Positions 34,021 through 46,559 are shown, counted from the first letter of the stretch. The stretch: 64,000 nucleotides of DNA from Ischnura elegans (GCF_921293095.1 NC_060259.1:26481812-26545811); one strand, 5' to 3'. Notes: generated by a model from the letters alone, not told the origin. Numbers and translations: made by a program.

Positions 34021-36060
34021 ATTAATCAAAATTAGTACTAATTTCATGTTAGCGTAAAGTAAAATAAGAAAAACTTTGTCTCAAATATTTGCAATCATTA
34101 TTTATGTATTCCTTTTTCTTAAGGAATATGCTTTCAGTTAGAAATATTATTATATGTAAATTAATTACTACTAGGGCTAATCATCTACTAAATACGTGAT
34201 AAATCTCAACTGAAGTGCTTTCATCAACTTAAAATATAAAATGAGGTTAATATACGATTATTTCTCTAACGAAACCAGTGTGAAACTATGTAGTCATAAC
34301 CATAGAGGACTTTTGTAATCAAATATGTATTTTTAAATTCCTGATTATAATTCCAAGGGATGAGCAGAATGTTGAATTCGTGCGAAAAAATGTAATTTTA
34401 ATTACTAGCATTTTTCATTATCTGTACAATTTTGCAGATAGCCTTAATAAATCAAATTAATCCATCTAATGTTCACCAAAATGAATTATTTTTGCGTTGG
34501 AATATAGCAGCTGCTGACACCATTCTTGTCAACTGCATAGCTGCTAAGTGCTTCCACATCATTCCTACCCCGAAAGAATATTAAAACTACGGGTTTAATT
34601 AAGCTAATGCACCGACGGACATGACTTTCTAGTGTTGGATTGTTTCCTTTCTACACACAGAGAATGAACAATAGCGCCTGTGGTAATCATGTGTGGTTTT
34701 CAAGACCGTTAATCTACTAGGCCCCATCTTAAACCTCTTTCACTCCTATTTTGTATTATTTCTCTGATATGGGGATAAAAATCTTCCCTGCGATTCAGAT
34801 ATCTTAAATAAGTGACTATATGGATTAAATTGCCACCGATGTGAGAGAATACTACGAAAATCTCTGCATTAATCGAGATAAGTATCCCTCGGTTAGACTT
34901 GCCTCTTGGAATATCCTTCTGAGTCACTAAAACATAACATTAAACTACATAGTCACAGTCTCCACATAGTCATAGGTTTTTCAGTTTCCTCCGCTAAACT
35001 GGGACAGCATGCCACTTTTTTGGGCCATGAGTCGGCGACATTAACTTTACTTATACTAGCGAAGAAATTCAATTTTTTTCGTATCAGGGTACCGCTGCTT
35101 TAAATATCCTTCTTCTTTAACGTAGTCTTCTTTTACCCAAGAGAGCATGATCTTGCTTTATTCTTAGAGCTCCTGCTGCTAGACCATCCGGAAGAGAATT
35201 CAGATTCCGTTTCCGGACAATGAGATCTCATTCAAGGTGGTGCCATTTTTAAGAGGAGAGGACTCCTGTGGCGATGGTTGGGCTTTTAGATGATAGGCTA
35301 AGAGAAAAATGTTTTGAGCATAGAAGGGTGAAGGCAACAACCCTCAGTTTCAGCTCATTTTCAGCCACATGGACACGCCACCTACTAACCACACATGAAT
35401 GAAACCGGAATAATAGGAAAGAAGTGGCGACACCTGTGGTGAGGATTTACGATTGGTTACGTGCCAATTTCTAGGAGCTACTGGCCGATGTCGAGGAGAA
35501 TGGTCGAAATGAACAATTTTGTTTACCAAGAGCCTTTTGTTTGCAGCATATTGTACAACAATCAACTGACTCATGTCGCATAACCCCAATACCCCATCCC
35601 CTAAACCATTAATACTGAAAAAATGAAAACGATGGTCTCTGGGACACCTGCAATTCCCTTTCTTGCACATGGTCTGGGATTTTCTTGGAAAAATCTTGTT
35701 ATAACATTGAAGAGAAATTTAGAACCAAAGTCATTTAATGAAATTGCTGTTTCGATGTTAGTTAAATTTTTCACATGAAACGTATCAACAGGTATATTGC
35801 TTTCTTAAGCTCACAACTTCAATTCATATACTTATTTCTCTTAACCATATTATATAACATATATGCTTATTTTATGTTTCAGATTATGTTAAAAATTTGC
35901 GGATTTACTTTCTGAAAACCTGAAATAAGGAATGCAAATTCACTTTTTGCTTTCCACATTTGCACTTATATAATTGACCATGGTATCGACAATATTATGT
36001 TTTTGATAATATACCTTTTGTATTGTTGTTGAAACTATAATCAGGAATAAAGTATTGGTG
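34021..36060. other. No gene seen
   Basis: AT-rich; possible AATAAA signals near 34,446 could serve gene 1. No other exon or repeat supported. Confidence 0.35.
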
Positions 36061-36087
36061 TGGAATCTAGGGAGCAACTTTAAATTT

Positions 36088-36130
36088 CTTATCGTGTTTC
36101 GGATTTAACTCCATCGTGAAGAAAGGGAAA
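36088..36130 (-). ncRNA. Single hammerhead-like core
   Basis: The minus strand reads CTTCACGATGGAGTTAAATC followed by CGAAACACG: a GGA/TCC stem before GAAAC. The first box is degenerate. Confidence 0.3.
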
Positions 36131-36289
36131 TACGTTTTGTTTCATTGGGCGAAAACATAAGTTTATTCTTTCTCTTCAAACACAAGCCAATTTTACCTCA
36201 ACGATTCTCCATAATTTGTATCATTATCAAGGAAAGAATAAGTGGACACGGCTATAGATGATACTCGAGCTTTACTGAGGTAATGCTCT

Positions 36290-36745
36290 TCAACAAACTC
36301 ATGTACAAAATATAACACCAGACGTAAATGGTTAGCACTATTAAACCTGGCCCTCTTCCGTCGTGAGCGGTGAAGTAGCTGATTCGCCACAAGCAACAGC
36401 AAGAAAGTATAATGTGAATACTGGAAGAAGGTAATTATCGAATACCTGATAAATTATGATGCACCGCAGGTTTGACAGCTTAGTATTTTTCTGTTGCTTA
36501 GTTCACTAAGATTGTAAAACTTCGATTTGGAAAACATAAAGTTGAAAAAAATTAACTAGCATAAAAGGCCTATTTTTATAGAAATAAGCGCTGTTTTCCT
36601 TTCTGTGACACTTAAAGCCATAATTCCTCTTTTCCACATCATTCTTCTTTAAACACTTCTGCCACTCTTTAATCTCGCTCTTCTGTTTCCTTGCATGGTG
36701 CTGATTTAGCTGAGATCTATCAATTGAAAACATAACAATCAACTG
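36290..36745 (+). repeat. Direct duplication D1, left copy
   Basis: Matches 39,548-40,005 over its length: CTCATGTACAAAATATA, CACTATTAAACCTGG, ACCTGATAAATT, AGG-TTGACAGCTT, then AAGCCATAATTCCTCTTTTCC. About 3.26 kb separates the copies. Function unknown; no convincing reading frame is shared. Confidence 0.7.
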
Positions 36746-37636
36746 CCTTTTCTTGATACTGATTAGAAATGTACGAATGACGGTCCTGCATCACTTGATT
36801 GGTATAAGGAACTCATGAAAACTGGTTGATTTTTAAATTTCGCTATTTGCCATACTTAAAGACAAAAAATCAGCACTGTCTTGAAATAAAATACAGTTCA
36901 CTGATCTCACCCCGCCTTTCAATTAAGTGATCCCGAATATCATGTTTTAAAAATTTAAAAAATATAGGAATTTTTGTGAAAACAATTTCCCAAGAAAACT
37001 CAAAAAATCAATTTTATACGATAGTCGATCCACAATTTATATAGCATTTCCAAAAATCCAAAGATATATATGTATTTCTGATACTATATTCATACTATTT
37101 GTGTTCCTACTTATTACCTTTTATTCTGAACTTTTTTATCATTAGGTATTTCAGTTTTGTCCTCCTTTTCACTTCTTTGGTTAACAAGACAATTGGAGCG
37201 AAAATTTACGGTAAATACAAAATTTTTCATTCTACGATGTTTCAGTTAATTCTTATTTTACTTAGCCTTGAGAAAGCTAAACTTATCATCTAAATGACTT
37301 AACCTTAATAACTCATCTTTAATAATAACATCATTTATAAAAGAAAATAATGTTTAAGAGCTGCAACATAGCTAAGGCTCTTAAAAAAAACAATTTTTAG
37401 ATAAACTGAATGGATACGAAGGGTCGTAGAACATTTTATTCAAGATGAATGGTTCCAGCTTGAATCTTGTCTCCTTTCTGAGGTCCATCTCTCGTTTTTT
37501 CGCTTAAAGGCGGCTATTATGGTTTTTTTTCCGTTTTGTGTCCCTTTCGTTAGGTACTGGGGAGCATGGATTTGGGTGGCCAAATTTTGGTTTTGGTAAC
37601 CCGATAGGGAGCAAGAATTGGGACATTCTAACGCAG
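36746..37636. other. No gene seen
   Basis: Very AT-rich, nothing recognised. Confidence 0.35.
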
Positions 37637-38303
37637 GTGTTGCCATCTGATGGGCACGAAGCTAATGAAAATGAAGAGAAATATGGAATTATTGGAACAA
37701 ATGATGAACTAAGCTCTTCACATTCCACACAGCATGCAAGATTTATGTTGTTAACGTTATTGTGCAATAGCGTGCCTCGTGCAAGAGATTTAGAGTTTTG
37801 GATGTCGGACAAGAGCATTTTATTATACTTTTAGTACCTATTTTAGGTAACCTATTTGTTTTGATAGAAGAATAAGGATATTCTTTTAAATTCGTTGGCT
37901 TAGTTCAATATTTAGTTGTTTATGTTTATTTAGTAGGAAGTAGCTCATTTTGTTTCGAAAGTAGAAAATACTCCTCTCGTTGTTATTCATGTTGTACTTT
38001 CCTAAAGACGCTTTCCACGCTTTGAATCATGGGAAAAGGATGCACTCGTCGTTTCCCAAATCTGGCACCCAAGGTGAGTGTACTAATCCCCTTCCTTATG
38101 CTGCCTAACGAATTGCGACACATATCCAAGATGGCGTCCTGCCCAAATCCTGGATTTGGGGTACCCAAATGGCTAATTGGGACACGACTTTTGCCTTCAT
38201 ATTCTCGGAGAATCACTCTCCTCCTCGTCTTTGTCTTTTCTTTCCTCCGCTTTTAACAACACGTCCACCGATATTTCTCCTGCCTGAATTTGTTGCTCAA
38301 GTC

Positions 38304-38522
38304 CAGCGGTTCTCTACCTTTTTTTTCCTCCCGTACCCCTCTATATGTATGTAACTAATATTCTACCCCCAAAAATGTAACGTGCACATTTTGTATACAT
38401 ATTTCCCGGTTAAGAGATACATAGTTTCTGTCGTCCGCCATTTCCGATTATTTTCGTCGTCCCCCCAACTGGCTCGTCGCGTTCTCCCAAGGGGTACGCG
38501 TACCACCGGTTGGGGACCGCTG
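38304..38522 (+). mobile_element. hAT-like MITE, 219 bp
   Basis: Ends CAGCGGTTCTCTACC and, reversed, CAGCGGTCCCCAACC are hAT-type. The flanking 8 bases do not match well, so no target duplication is claimed. A reversed partial copy lies at 21,445-21,656. Confidence 0.7.
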
Positions 38523-38740
38523 CTATATCTCATGCAGTAGACTCTCCATTCTTTTTATTCCTTCCTCTTGGCTTCCCTCTCATTGTTTTCCTGTCTTAGC
38601 GCCCGCTCGCAAGAACTCCTGTCCAGTTTTTGCTGTCTTTTGATACCATCTCCTCAGAATTATTACCAACGTGAAATATCAGCAAGGAAATTGGCTGTTT
38701 ATTTTTCGAAACGTTTAATACACACGAATTCAATAAAGGG

Positions 38741-38955
38741 ATCGAGTTGGTGTGGTGGTTAGAGTGTTGGCTTCCCACCTCGTGGACTCGGGTTCAAATC
38801 CCGGTGGTGGCAGAGAATTTTCAGACACTGCTCAAGACCTGCTTGAATGCTGTGTGGAGGATATTTCAAGTGCAACACTCCGTCCGTTGGAAAGGACGCT
38901 AAGCTTTGGCGCTCTTGTTGTCTCTCGTTAAGACCTGGCTTTCCTGGCTGGGAAA
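38741..38955 (+). repeat. tRNA-derived SINE, family S1, fullest copy
   Basis: The tRNA-like head has an A box (GTTGGTGTGGTGGTTAGAG) and a perfect B box (GGGTTCAAATCCC), followed by the S1 body: TTTTCAGACACTGC, GCTTGAATGC, GTGGAGG, CCGTCCGTTGG, GACGCTAAGC and TTAAGACCTGG. Pol III-driven head plus unrelated body defines a tRNA SINE; a true tRNA gene is excluded by the continuous family resemblance. Confidence 0.85.
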
Positions 38956-39113
38956 CTTAAACTTGAAACAAAGATAACGTTTTAGATAACGTTAACGACA
39001 TAAATATTGTACACTGTGTGGAATTTGAAGAGTTTAGTTCATCATTTGTTCCAATAATTCCATATTTCTCTTGTTTTTCATTAGCTTCGTGCCCAACAGA
39101 TGGCAACCCTTCC

Positions 39114-39547
39114 CTCGTGGAACAAATACCTCAGCTTTCAGTGGCCTCCTTCAAATACCTACCTACGAGTTTAATAACCTTATTAAACGGTTACATATAA
39201 GAGAGAATAGACAAAAGTATCTCCTTGAAGAGCATTCATTCGGCAAAATTTATAGGGAATTACTAAATTTTTATTCATTTTTAGATTTTCAACCCCTTCC
39301 CCATGAAAGGCCATGGAGTGAGATGTGAGGGTGGCCTTATTTTGGTTACTTTGGTGGGTTTCTATAAAGATTAACTACTCTTACAACTTCGTTTTTTAAT
39401 GGGCCTTGTTTCGAAAGCGACAGAAAAATCGCCCACAAGAGAGAAAACAGCAACGGTCCTCGTTGATACACGACCCTGAGGAGTAGCTACGAAGTGGTGA
39501 ACTTCTCGGCTTGTGCTTGTCACGTCATTAACTTATCTTCGAAAGGG
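39114..39547. other. No gene seen
   Basis: Mixed sequence; near 39,480-39,545 it resembles 29,570-29,630. Confidence 0.35.
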
Positions 39548-40005
39548 AGGTGAACAAGCTCATGTACAAAATATAGCACCAAGCGTCAATTGTTGGCACT
39601 ATTAAACCTGGTCCTCTTATATCAAGAACGGTGATGTAACTGATTTTTCGCAAGCAACCGCAAGTAAGTATAATGTTAACACTGTAAGAAGGCAAGTATC
39701 GCACACCTGATAAATTGCGATGCACAGCAGGCTTGACAGCTTTGCACACGCTTTTTCTGTAAATAGAATACTCATATGTTTCAAAATTTTGAAATGGAAA
39801 ACTTAAACTTGAAACAATATGATTTTGAATAAAAGTGCTTTTATTAGAGGAGGAAATAAGCTATGTTTTCGTTTCTATAACGCTTAACGCCATAAATCCT
39901 CTTTTCCCCTTCAGCTTTTCGTGCTTCTACAAACCCTTCTGCCTTTCTTTACGCTCGCTTTTTTGTTCCTTCGTATGTTGATGATTCGGTTGCGGGAGAT
40001 TCTTC
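39548..40005 (+). repeat. Direct duplication D1, right copy
   Basis: Partner of 36,290-36,745. The large inverted repeat (37,637-39,113) lies between the copies. Confidence 0.7.
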
Positions 40006-41082
40006 GAAAGGAAGGCTTGAGGAGTACTTTGCTGAGGAAAAAAAGGAAAAATACAGGTCTCTTTATTTTTCAAACTCTACCACGTTCGACTAATTAAAAA
40101 GTTGATGAACGACCTCAAAAAGGGTATACATGATGTTAAAAAGTAGTTCCTGTGTGAACAAGAGAGGCGCAAGGCTGGTTCGTTAACCAACATTTACAAA
40201 GAACAAAATATTTTGTATAATTATTGCTATATCATATACCAAGACCCGGCGGTTTATTTTCGTGCTGTTGTTCATGTAGAACACTTGGATTTTCTGCTAA
40301 TGGATGAAGTCAGCAATATACCCAGTGCTGAGAGGGTAGAGGGAGTAACAACGAAAACGTTGGAGTAAGAGTGACGTTTATGGCTTGTAAAGCGGGAGAC
40401 GATCGAGGGTGGTAACATCTGCCGCACGGGAAGCGGCTGGCATTAAAAATGCACACGATGCAGCGTACGGAGTTGAGATCTATTTGGGAAGTGCTAAATA
40501 TGGTTAGGCCAAATCCCATTACATTGGTCCAAACACGTTCTTTTATACAAAATTGGAAGGAGCGGCAAATTGATTGAAATGAAAGTTAGAAGTGTACGCC
40601 TTAAAGCCAATTAAAATTAGAATTCGTCTATTGAGTGTAATCTTGCGATGAATATCTTGGCGACGACAGACTCAATATTTAATATCATTTTTTAGGCGAA
40701 GATCGTGCGTAATTTCGGTGTGTTTTTGTTTCATTTTTAAGTTGAGCAAAATTCCCATGCGACTTGCGCAAACTTTTTACGACGTTGAGGTTGTTTGGTG
40801 CTTTGATACGCATGAAAATGGGGAGGGTTTGTTGTTGCTTGAAGCCTATGTCTTCTCTTGAGTGACTCTCTTAATTTTAAGTGTTTGTAATATATTAAGT
40901 TCGAAAGGGTGGATTGCCATTATGAGACGAAATTGGCTGCTGATTAGCTGAAACGAAATTTTATTGCTTATGTCCTTAAGATCAGATAAAATAGGTATTT
41001 TGGCCCCCCATATTTCATGCCATGAGATTATTCCCATATTTCATACCTTGAGAGATGTGCTTGATCAACAAGCCACCGTACA
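40006..41082. other. No gene seen
   Basis: Mixed AT-rich sequence; nothing recognised. Confidence 0.35.
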
Positions 41083-41199
41083 GTGGGCTAGAATCGAAAA
41101 AAGCTGGCCAAAACCTCAAAAACGATTTTTTTCAGCTAGGAAGCTGAAACTTCGCATACATATTCTCAAACAAATTTTGCATAGCTTACCGGATTTTTT
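41083..41199 (+). repeat. Dispersed repeat R1, copy interrupted by the 1.7-kb element
   Basis: Starts CAGTGGGCTAGAATCGAAAA and AGCTGGCCAAAA, the R1 signature. It is cut by the TIR element at 41,200; whether R1 sequence resumes at 42,884 was not provable by eye. Confidence 0.55.
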
Positions 41200-41833
41200 C
41201 CCTGATAAAAATAAACTCCTCCATTAAGGAGAGGTTTACCCTCCATTGAGGGTACAGGAAGGATAGGTGTACCCTTCCTGTACCCTTCAGCAAGGGTACA
41301 CGAAGGGTATTTTAGAACATTGGTGGGTACGCCCTCTCCTTCCTGGAGGGTACGGGAAGGGTTTGGCCAGCCTCAATGAAGGGTACAGGAAGGGTAGGAT
41401 AAAATAAAAACTAAAAATCCATAAATTAACATAAAAATTTAAAAAATCGCTAATAAACTAAATTAAACGAATGGGGATGAGTTGCAACAGTGATTTCTAA
41501 AGTTATAGGGCATAAAAAAATTAGCCTTCTCGTAGTCTTGAACCCATATTCCAGGATCACGAACTAGAGATTTAACAACCTCGGCTATCGAGGTTTCTCA
41601 ACGGATACTACAAAATCTTAAGATGAGAATCGCACCCGGGCCTATGTGGAAGAAAGCTGTGACTTTTTTCTACCACACCTATTTCGTTTCAGAAAATAAG
41701 ATCGGCATTCTAATACTGAACATCACTCTAGCGATGTCTCATTGTCAGCCACACAAATAGGTTACATCCTAAAACGTGAATGGAAGAACTTCTAAATGAG
41801 CTTTTTTCACACAATTACAGAAACTATTGTGTA

Positions 41834-42097
41834 CAGTGGCGTAGTCAGGAATTTCGTTTGGGGGGGGTCCAAAACCAGGTGGGAAAAGTTTTTAAAAAGA
41901 GGATAGTAAGTATTGGAATTCAACTTATTCAAACACTTTTCATAATCGAAAAAACTTCAATAGTCAAAGAAATATTTTTTAAATTCATTATTTTTCAATA
42001 TTTTGATTTCTATTATGAAGGAAAATGATTGTGTTTTTATACTTCGGAGGGGCGGAGGGTCCGAACCCTCCGGACCCCACCCCTGGATACGCCACTG
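41834..42097. mobile_element. hAT-like MITE nested in the 1.7-kb element
   Basis: Ends CAGTGGCGTAGTC and, reversed, CAGTGGCGTATCC. Flanks ATTGTGTA (left) and AATATGTA (right) match at 6 of 8 bases, a worn 8-bp target duplication. G-rich at one end, C-rich at the other. Confidence 0.7.
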
Positions 42098-42273
42098 AAT
42101 ATGTACGTTATTGTTTTCCTTAAGGAAATTTTAAAGATTAGTTGTGTAGCCCGTCTATCTTTGCTTTCAAAGACTGCTTACGTTCTTGTACGGAACTCAA
42201 TACTCTTTAGCAGGTGAAAGTAGCTAAGGAGACTCTTTCAGGATATGTTTTCTTCAGTTATAAATGCTAAGTC

Positions 42274-42789
42274 CCAAGGAAGGGTAAACGAAGGATTTTT
42301 CTCTCCTTCCCTTACCCTTAATGGTGGGTAGAGGAAGGGTTGACGGATGGTAAGGGAAGGAGCTCCAAGGAAGGGTACACGAAGGATTTTTCTCTCCTTC
42401 CCTTACCCTTAATGGTGGGTAGAGGAAGGGTACACGGATGATAAGGGAAGGAGTTCCAAGGAAGGGTACACGAAGGATTTTTCTCTCCTTCCCTTACCCT
42501 TAATGGTGGGTAGAGGAAGGGTACACGGATGATAAGGGAAGGAGTTCCAAGGAAGGGTACACGAAGGATTTTTCTCTCCTTCCCTTACCCTTAATGGTGG
42601 GTAGAGGAAGGGTACACGGATACTAAGGGAAGGAGTTCCAAGGAAGGGTACACGAAGGATTTTTCTCTCCTTCCCTTACCCTTAATGGTGGGTAGAGGAA
42701 GGGTACACGGATGGTAAGGGAAGGAGTTCCAAGGAAGGGCACACGAAGGATTTTTCTCTCCTTCCCTTACCCTTAATGGTGGGTAGGGC
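42274..42789 (+). repeat. 91-bp tandem satellite, six copies
   Basis: Units begin CCAAGGAAGGGTACACGAAG at 42,274, 42,365, 42,456, 42,547, 42,638 and 42,729, exactly 91 bases apart. Each contains CTCCTTCCCTTACCC and, near its end, AAGGGAAGGAGTTCC, so each can fold on itself. The copies differ by only a few bases; the last degrades at its end. Minus-strand open frames here are repeat artefacts. Confidence 0.95.
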
Positions 42790-42883
42790 GTGGGTTGCGC
42801 AAGGGTAACTACCCACCATGAAGGATGCCACCCTTCCTGTACCCTTCCTGTACCCACCATGGTGGAGTTTATTTTTGTCAGGG

Positions 42884-43160
42884 TTTTCCTGTGCCCTCAC
42901 ATTAACAGTATATTTGAGGTCAAAGTAGAACAAATTTAGCGAAAAACGACCACCCTAGATTTTTCCTGAAAATAGCCAACTTTATCCTCGTGCACTGGTT
43001 TTATGAATAAATTCATTGACAAACTGTTATAACATCTTAATAAACACTTCTTTTTCTTCCATTTAGAGGGCTTCTAAAGATTTTTTTTCATTATTAATCA
43101 TAGATATATAACAAAAATGCGGAGCCTGTTTTCAGCCCCTTTTTTACATAAACGGAGAGA
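42884..43160. other. No gene seen
   Basis: AT-rich flank to the right of the TIR element. Confidence 0.35.
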
Positions 43161-43169
43161 AAAGGTAGA

Positions 43170-43217
43170 TACTTCCGCCGACTTCCGCCAAGTGACTTAT
43201 GCCACTTAGCGGAAGTC
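43170..43217. repeat. Short hairpin
   Basis: CGCCGACTTCCGCCAAGTG and its near complement CACTTAGCGGAAGTCGGCG are separated by seven bases. Confidence 0.6.
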
Positions 43218-44529
43218 GGCGCCACTTATGCCACTTTAGGTCGTTCCATAAAGCCTCTACATTGTTAATCTATAGTAAAATCTTGCACCGACTTGCAACC
43301 CCGGATTTTACATCGTTTTTTCGAGCGTGCGGTCGACTTCGGTTCTGAGCGGCGGCTGCGGAGAGTACGGTGACGCGGCAAGCATGTGGATGCGAAATGG
43401 CCACATTCACTTTTATATCTGGATAATAGATATAGTATTGATAGAAAATAATCACCAGAAAGCATAATTAATGAATATTTCTAAGGATGACTCTTATAAT
43501 GCAAGCGCCGGGGACTGCAAGAGGTACACTGAAAGGCTTCTTCCTTTGAATGCATTCTATATACTAATACGGAGAATAATACCCCAAGTTTGAAGTGAAG
43601 TTTTATTTCAAATTATTTTCGCAATTCGAGCTTGGAAGGTAAGGAATAGCCGGGCGTAGGCACCATCCCCACAGTATTTAGGAAAGGTTGCAAAGATTAT
43701 TTGGGATAGGATATCTGAATTCAGTGGTATAACTGGCAACGTTTTGAAAGAGGACTGAAAAAAGTCAAGGAAATTCCTAAGCGTACTACCATGGCATTGA
43801 TAATCGTAGCAGTCATTCTGGAACACAAACGTGAGTAAATAAGTATAGCAACACATTTGAAAATCGATTTAAAAACCCATATATTAATTCGAACTAAAAA
43901 TAAGAAAACAGACCACTCTGCCTTGGTCCCAAAGACCCACGCTTAAGTTTAACAGATACACGACTGCCGGTTCAAAAAAAACGTGGTTGCTTAACAGGAC
44001 TATTAAAAAAATCCATTATTCGAATTAAATAAATTGATTAGACCTGTAATTAGTAATCCGAAAAGATGCTGCATAGACTAAAATATCGTAGACTATTTTT
44101 TGATCTATTTTAGAATATTTAGTTGAGCCGGAAATATTGAAAATGATCCGAGGAAAGTATTCCATTTATTTAGAGAATGACTGCGCGAAAAATCCAGAAC
44201 AGAAGAACAAAAGTGAAGACAAAAAATAAGATAACAATGAATAGTGCATGGAAAAATATTAACGATATACCTAAAAATATTGACAATGGCAGAAGATTTT
44301 GGATGTTATTTAAAGAACTACTAGTCGCAGAAAAAATTATCATCACAAATCTGGATATCCGGGAAAAACCTTCAAGCTGAAAATATGAAGTTTAATTCTA
44401 GATACTTTCCGATTTATTTCGTGAATGAATCGTTTGACCTCGAATACGGTATTTGGAGGTGGCGACCGATATCTAAGGTATATAAGGTGAAAGAAGAATT
44501 AAGAGAAACCTAGCATTGCAATTAGCCTG
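43218..44529. other. No supported gene
   Basis: A GC-richer patch at 43,290-43,390, otherwise AT-rich. A 67-codon lysine-rich open stretch at 44,177-44,380 has no recognisable domain and is not called. Confidence 0.35.
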
Positions 44530-44705
44530 TTCTTAACGAAAGTCGTCTAGGGGACCACGGCTTAACGTCCCATACGACAGACAGTGCACTGTGCTTAAAG
44601 TGCCCTCCGTCGGGTAGTCCATAAAAAGTCTCCGCTACCACCAGGATATAAACCCGGGCCCAAAGGGTTCGAAGCAAGGACTCAAGCTATCACACCGACC
44701 CTAAC
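44530..44705 (-). repeat. tRNA-derived SINE, family S1, reversed
   Basis: On the minus strand: GGTCGGTGTGATAGCTTGAG as a worn A box, CCCGGGTTTATATCCTGG as a worn B box, then the S1 body with GACGGAGGGC and GTTAAGCCGTGGTCCCC. More diverged than the 38,741 copy. Confidence 0.75.
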
Positions 44706-45332
44706 CCCGCTTGTGCTCCGCATATTTTGCATAGGGCCTAATTCGGTGCAAATTTCATTAATAGTCCTATATACCCTCACACAACAACATTTTAATGATA
44801 ATAAAGTGATGATTTCCGCAATAGGGTGTTAATATCAGCCACGATTTGACCATGTTGCGCGAATTTGCTTTCAAAGAGGCATTAATTTCGATTTTTTTTT
44901 ATCTTCTTTTGCCCAAATTTGCATTCATTCTCTCAGGAAAATCGTGTAAAAGAGAAGCTTCGTGGCGCGTTCGATGTATCAGGGTAACAAGCTAGAAATA
45001 GACTTAAATCAACTCTTCATTCCGGGAATCCGCGTTCGAGGAAGTTCACAGCTGAAATGTGAACTTCCCACGCAATACACATTTATGTGTATTTAGTTTG
45101 GTAACCTTAAGACTCAAAATGGTCAAATTTTTCGTAAATGTGCTGCGTGTTTTCCACAATTGACATGCGATTCGATTTATAATTAGAGGTCACAACCTCG
45201 ATGACTACGCCGTAAACGTCTTTCTAGGATTTCTTCAACAATTTCCATTTGTTTTCCAAATTTCATAATAATAATCTGTCAAGTGCCCCATTCAATTTGG
45301 CGGTTGATAACGCTGGATATTTTTTTTTTTAA
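44706..45332. other. No gene seen
   Basis: AT-rich; a pair GAAGTTCACAGCTGAAATGT / GAACTTCCC near 45,042 gives a small hairpin. Confidence 0.3.
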
Positions 45333-45440
45333 TGTGTACACATAGGTATTTATAAATATGCATACATGGTTTTGGCTAGACTGTGACAAATTGCTCATCA
45401 AATAGGATTTGATGCTTTCCCGTTGATATAATGCAATGAA
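45333..45440 (-). repeat. Dispersed repeat R5, copy 1
   Basis: On the minus strand it matches 47,528-47,632: CAACGGGAAAGCATCAAATC, CTATTTGATGAGCAATTT, GCCAAAACCA, TATGTGTACAC. Both copies keep the peptide QRESIKSYLMSNLSQ open, which may mark the end of a former coding region. Confidence 0.65.
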
Positions 45441-46559
45441 ATCTTCCCAAACTTCCGACCGGGTTATACTCTTCAATCTTCCGACGTTGTGATCGTACAT
45501 CGTTATCAGGACTGGATGGCCGTAGAGCAGTCGGAATCGAGAGAAGATTTCATTTCAAATGCTCATCGTGCTTAATAGATCTGAGGGAATGAAAGGAGTA
45601 ATTTAATTGGTAATATTGAAGATGATAGGAAAAGAATTAAATTTTTAGTTCTAGTGGAGCCCATTCAACCAATTACTCACTATTTATAATCATATGACTC
45701 TTTGGATTTTGTGTATTGAGAGAATATAGGATAGCTGAGAGGGAGAAAATCATTGGCTGGTTATTAATACACCTGCTTATGAGTTAGAATATTTATATTT
45801 CTCTGCAGAAAGTGCAGAATGCCCGCTATTACTAGCTGCACTGGTGAGTCCATGATTGAGAGGAAACTTAAAATTAATCTAATGACTCGAAGTCAGAAAC
45901 AACGATATAGAAACAGGACAATTTTACAATGATATTTTCAAGATCAAATAGCTTACATTGGATTCATTAATATTACTGTCATCAATATTTTTACTTCATT
46001 CTGTAAAAGCTATTTTAATTTTTTTGTTTTTTCAATCACCGTGTTTAAGCAATATTCATCATTTTTAATTTCTTGTTCTTTGAAAGTTTTTTGAATTTAT
46101 AATATTTCTGTTGTTTTGAAATGTTAGCAAGCTAATGATACTAAATTGCCGTTTTTTACCTTTATTAAAAATACACAATTTACACGAAGTTAAGCAGGAA
46201 TATCTGATAGCCTCCGTTAATTGGCTGATTTTTAACGTAAAAGCCAAAACATTTGCATGCACAAAGAGAGCAAGAAATCAAAATTATTTTTAAATTTTGC
46301 TTACAAGGACTTTGAACACATTTTGATTCGTCAATTGCACAAGACGAGAAATTCAGTGTGCGTTAAAATGTAATTAAACTTTAATATTTCATACTGCTTA
46401 CCATGCCAAATTTAGAATTAAAGGCAATACCTTTTGAAAACAGCAGTATTGTTTATTTTGCTCCCTGAAGATATGAGAAAGTGAGTTTGATTTTGTTGAG
46501 GTTCCCATCGCAAGTCTAATAATTTAGCCCCCATTATTTGTTACGTGAATATATATATT
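45441..46559. other. No gene seen
   Basis: AT-rich, nothing recognised. Confidence 0.35.

Larger units (their letters stand above)
37637..39113. repeat. Large inverted repeat with nested insertions
   Basis: The left arm (37,637 to about 37,770) and right arm (about 38,975-39,113) are inverted and closely similar (GTGCCCATCAGATGGCAAC / GTGCCCAACAGATGGCAAC; ATTCCATATTTCTCTT in both). The interior holds a hAT-like MITE (38,304-38,522) and an S1 SINE (38,741-38,955). Either a non-autonomous DNA element or an inverted local duplication. Confidence 0.65.
41200..42883. mobile_element. 1.68-kb TIR element built of CCTTCC/GGAAGG repeats
   Basis: Ends CCCTGATAAAAATAAACTCC and, reversed, CCCTGACAAAAATAAACTCC are inverted repeats. 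Subterminal regions are packed with ACCCTTCCTGTACCC and its complement. The interior holds a 91-bp satellite (42,274-42,789) and a nested hAT-like insertion (41,834-42,097). No transposase. The superfamily is not recognised. A T-run stands at both junctions, so a target duplication cannot be sized. Confidence 0.75.

Noticed and set aside
35350-35670. 106-codon minus-strand open frame
   Set aside because: Contains CKKGNCRCP-like residues but no family pattern or supporting splice sites.
42274-42789. CRISPR array
   Set aside because: The 91-bp units are contiguous with no unique spacers, in a eukaryotic context.
42591-42933. Proline-rich minus-strand frames
   Set aside because: They are translations of the 91-bp satellite, whose period is not a multiple of three.
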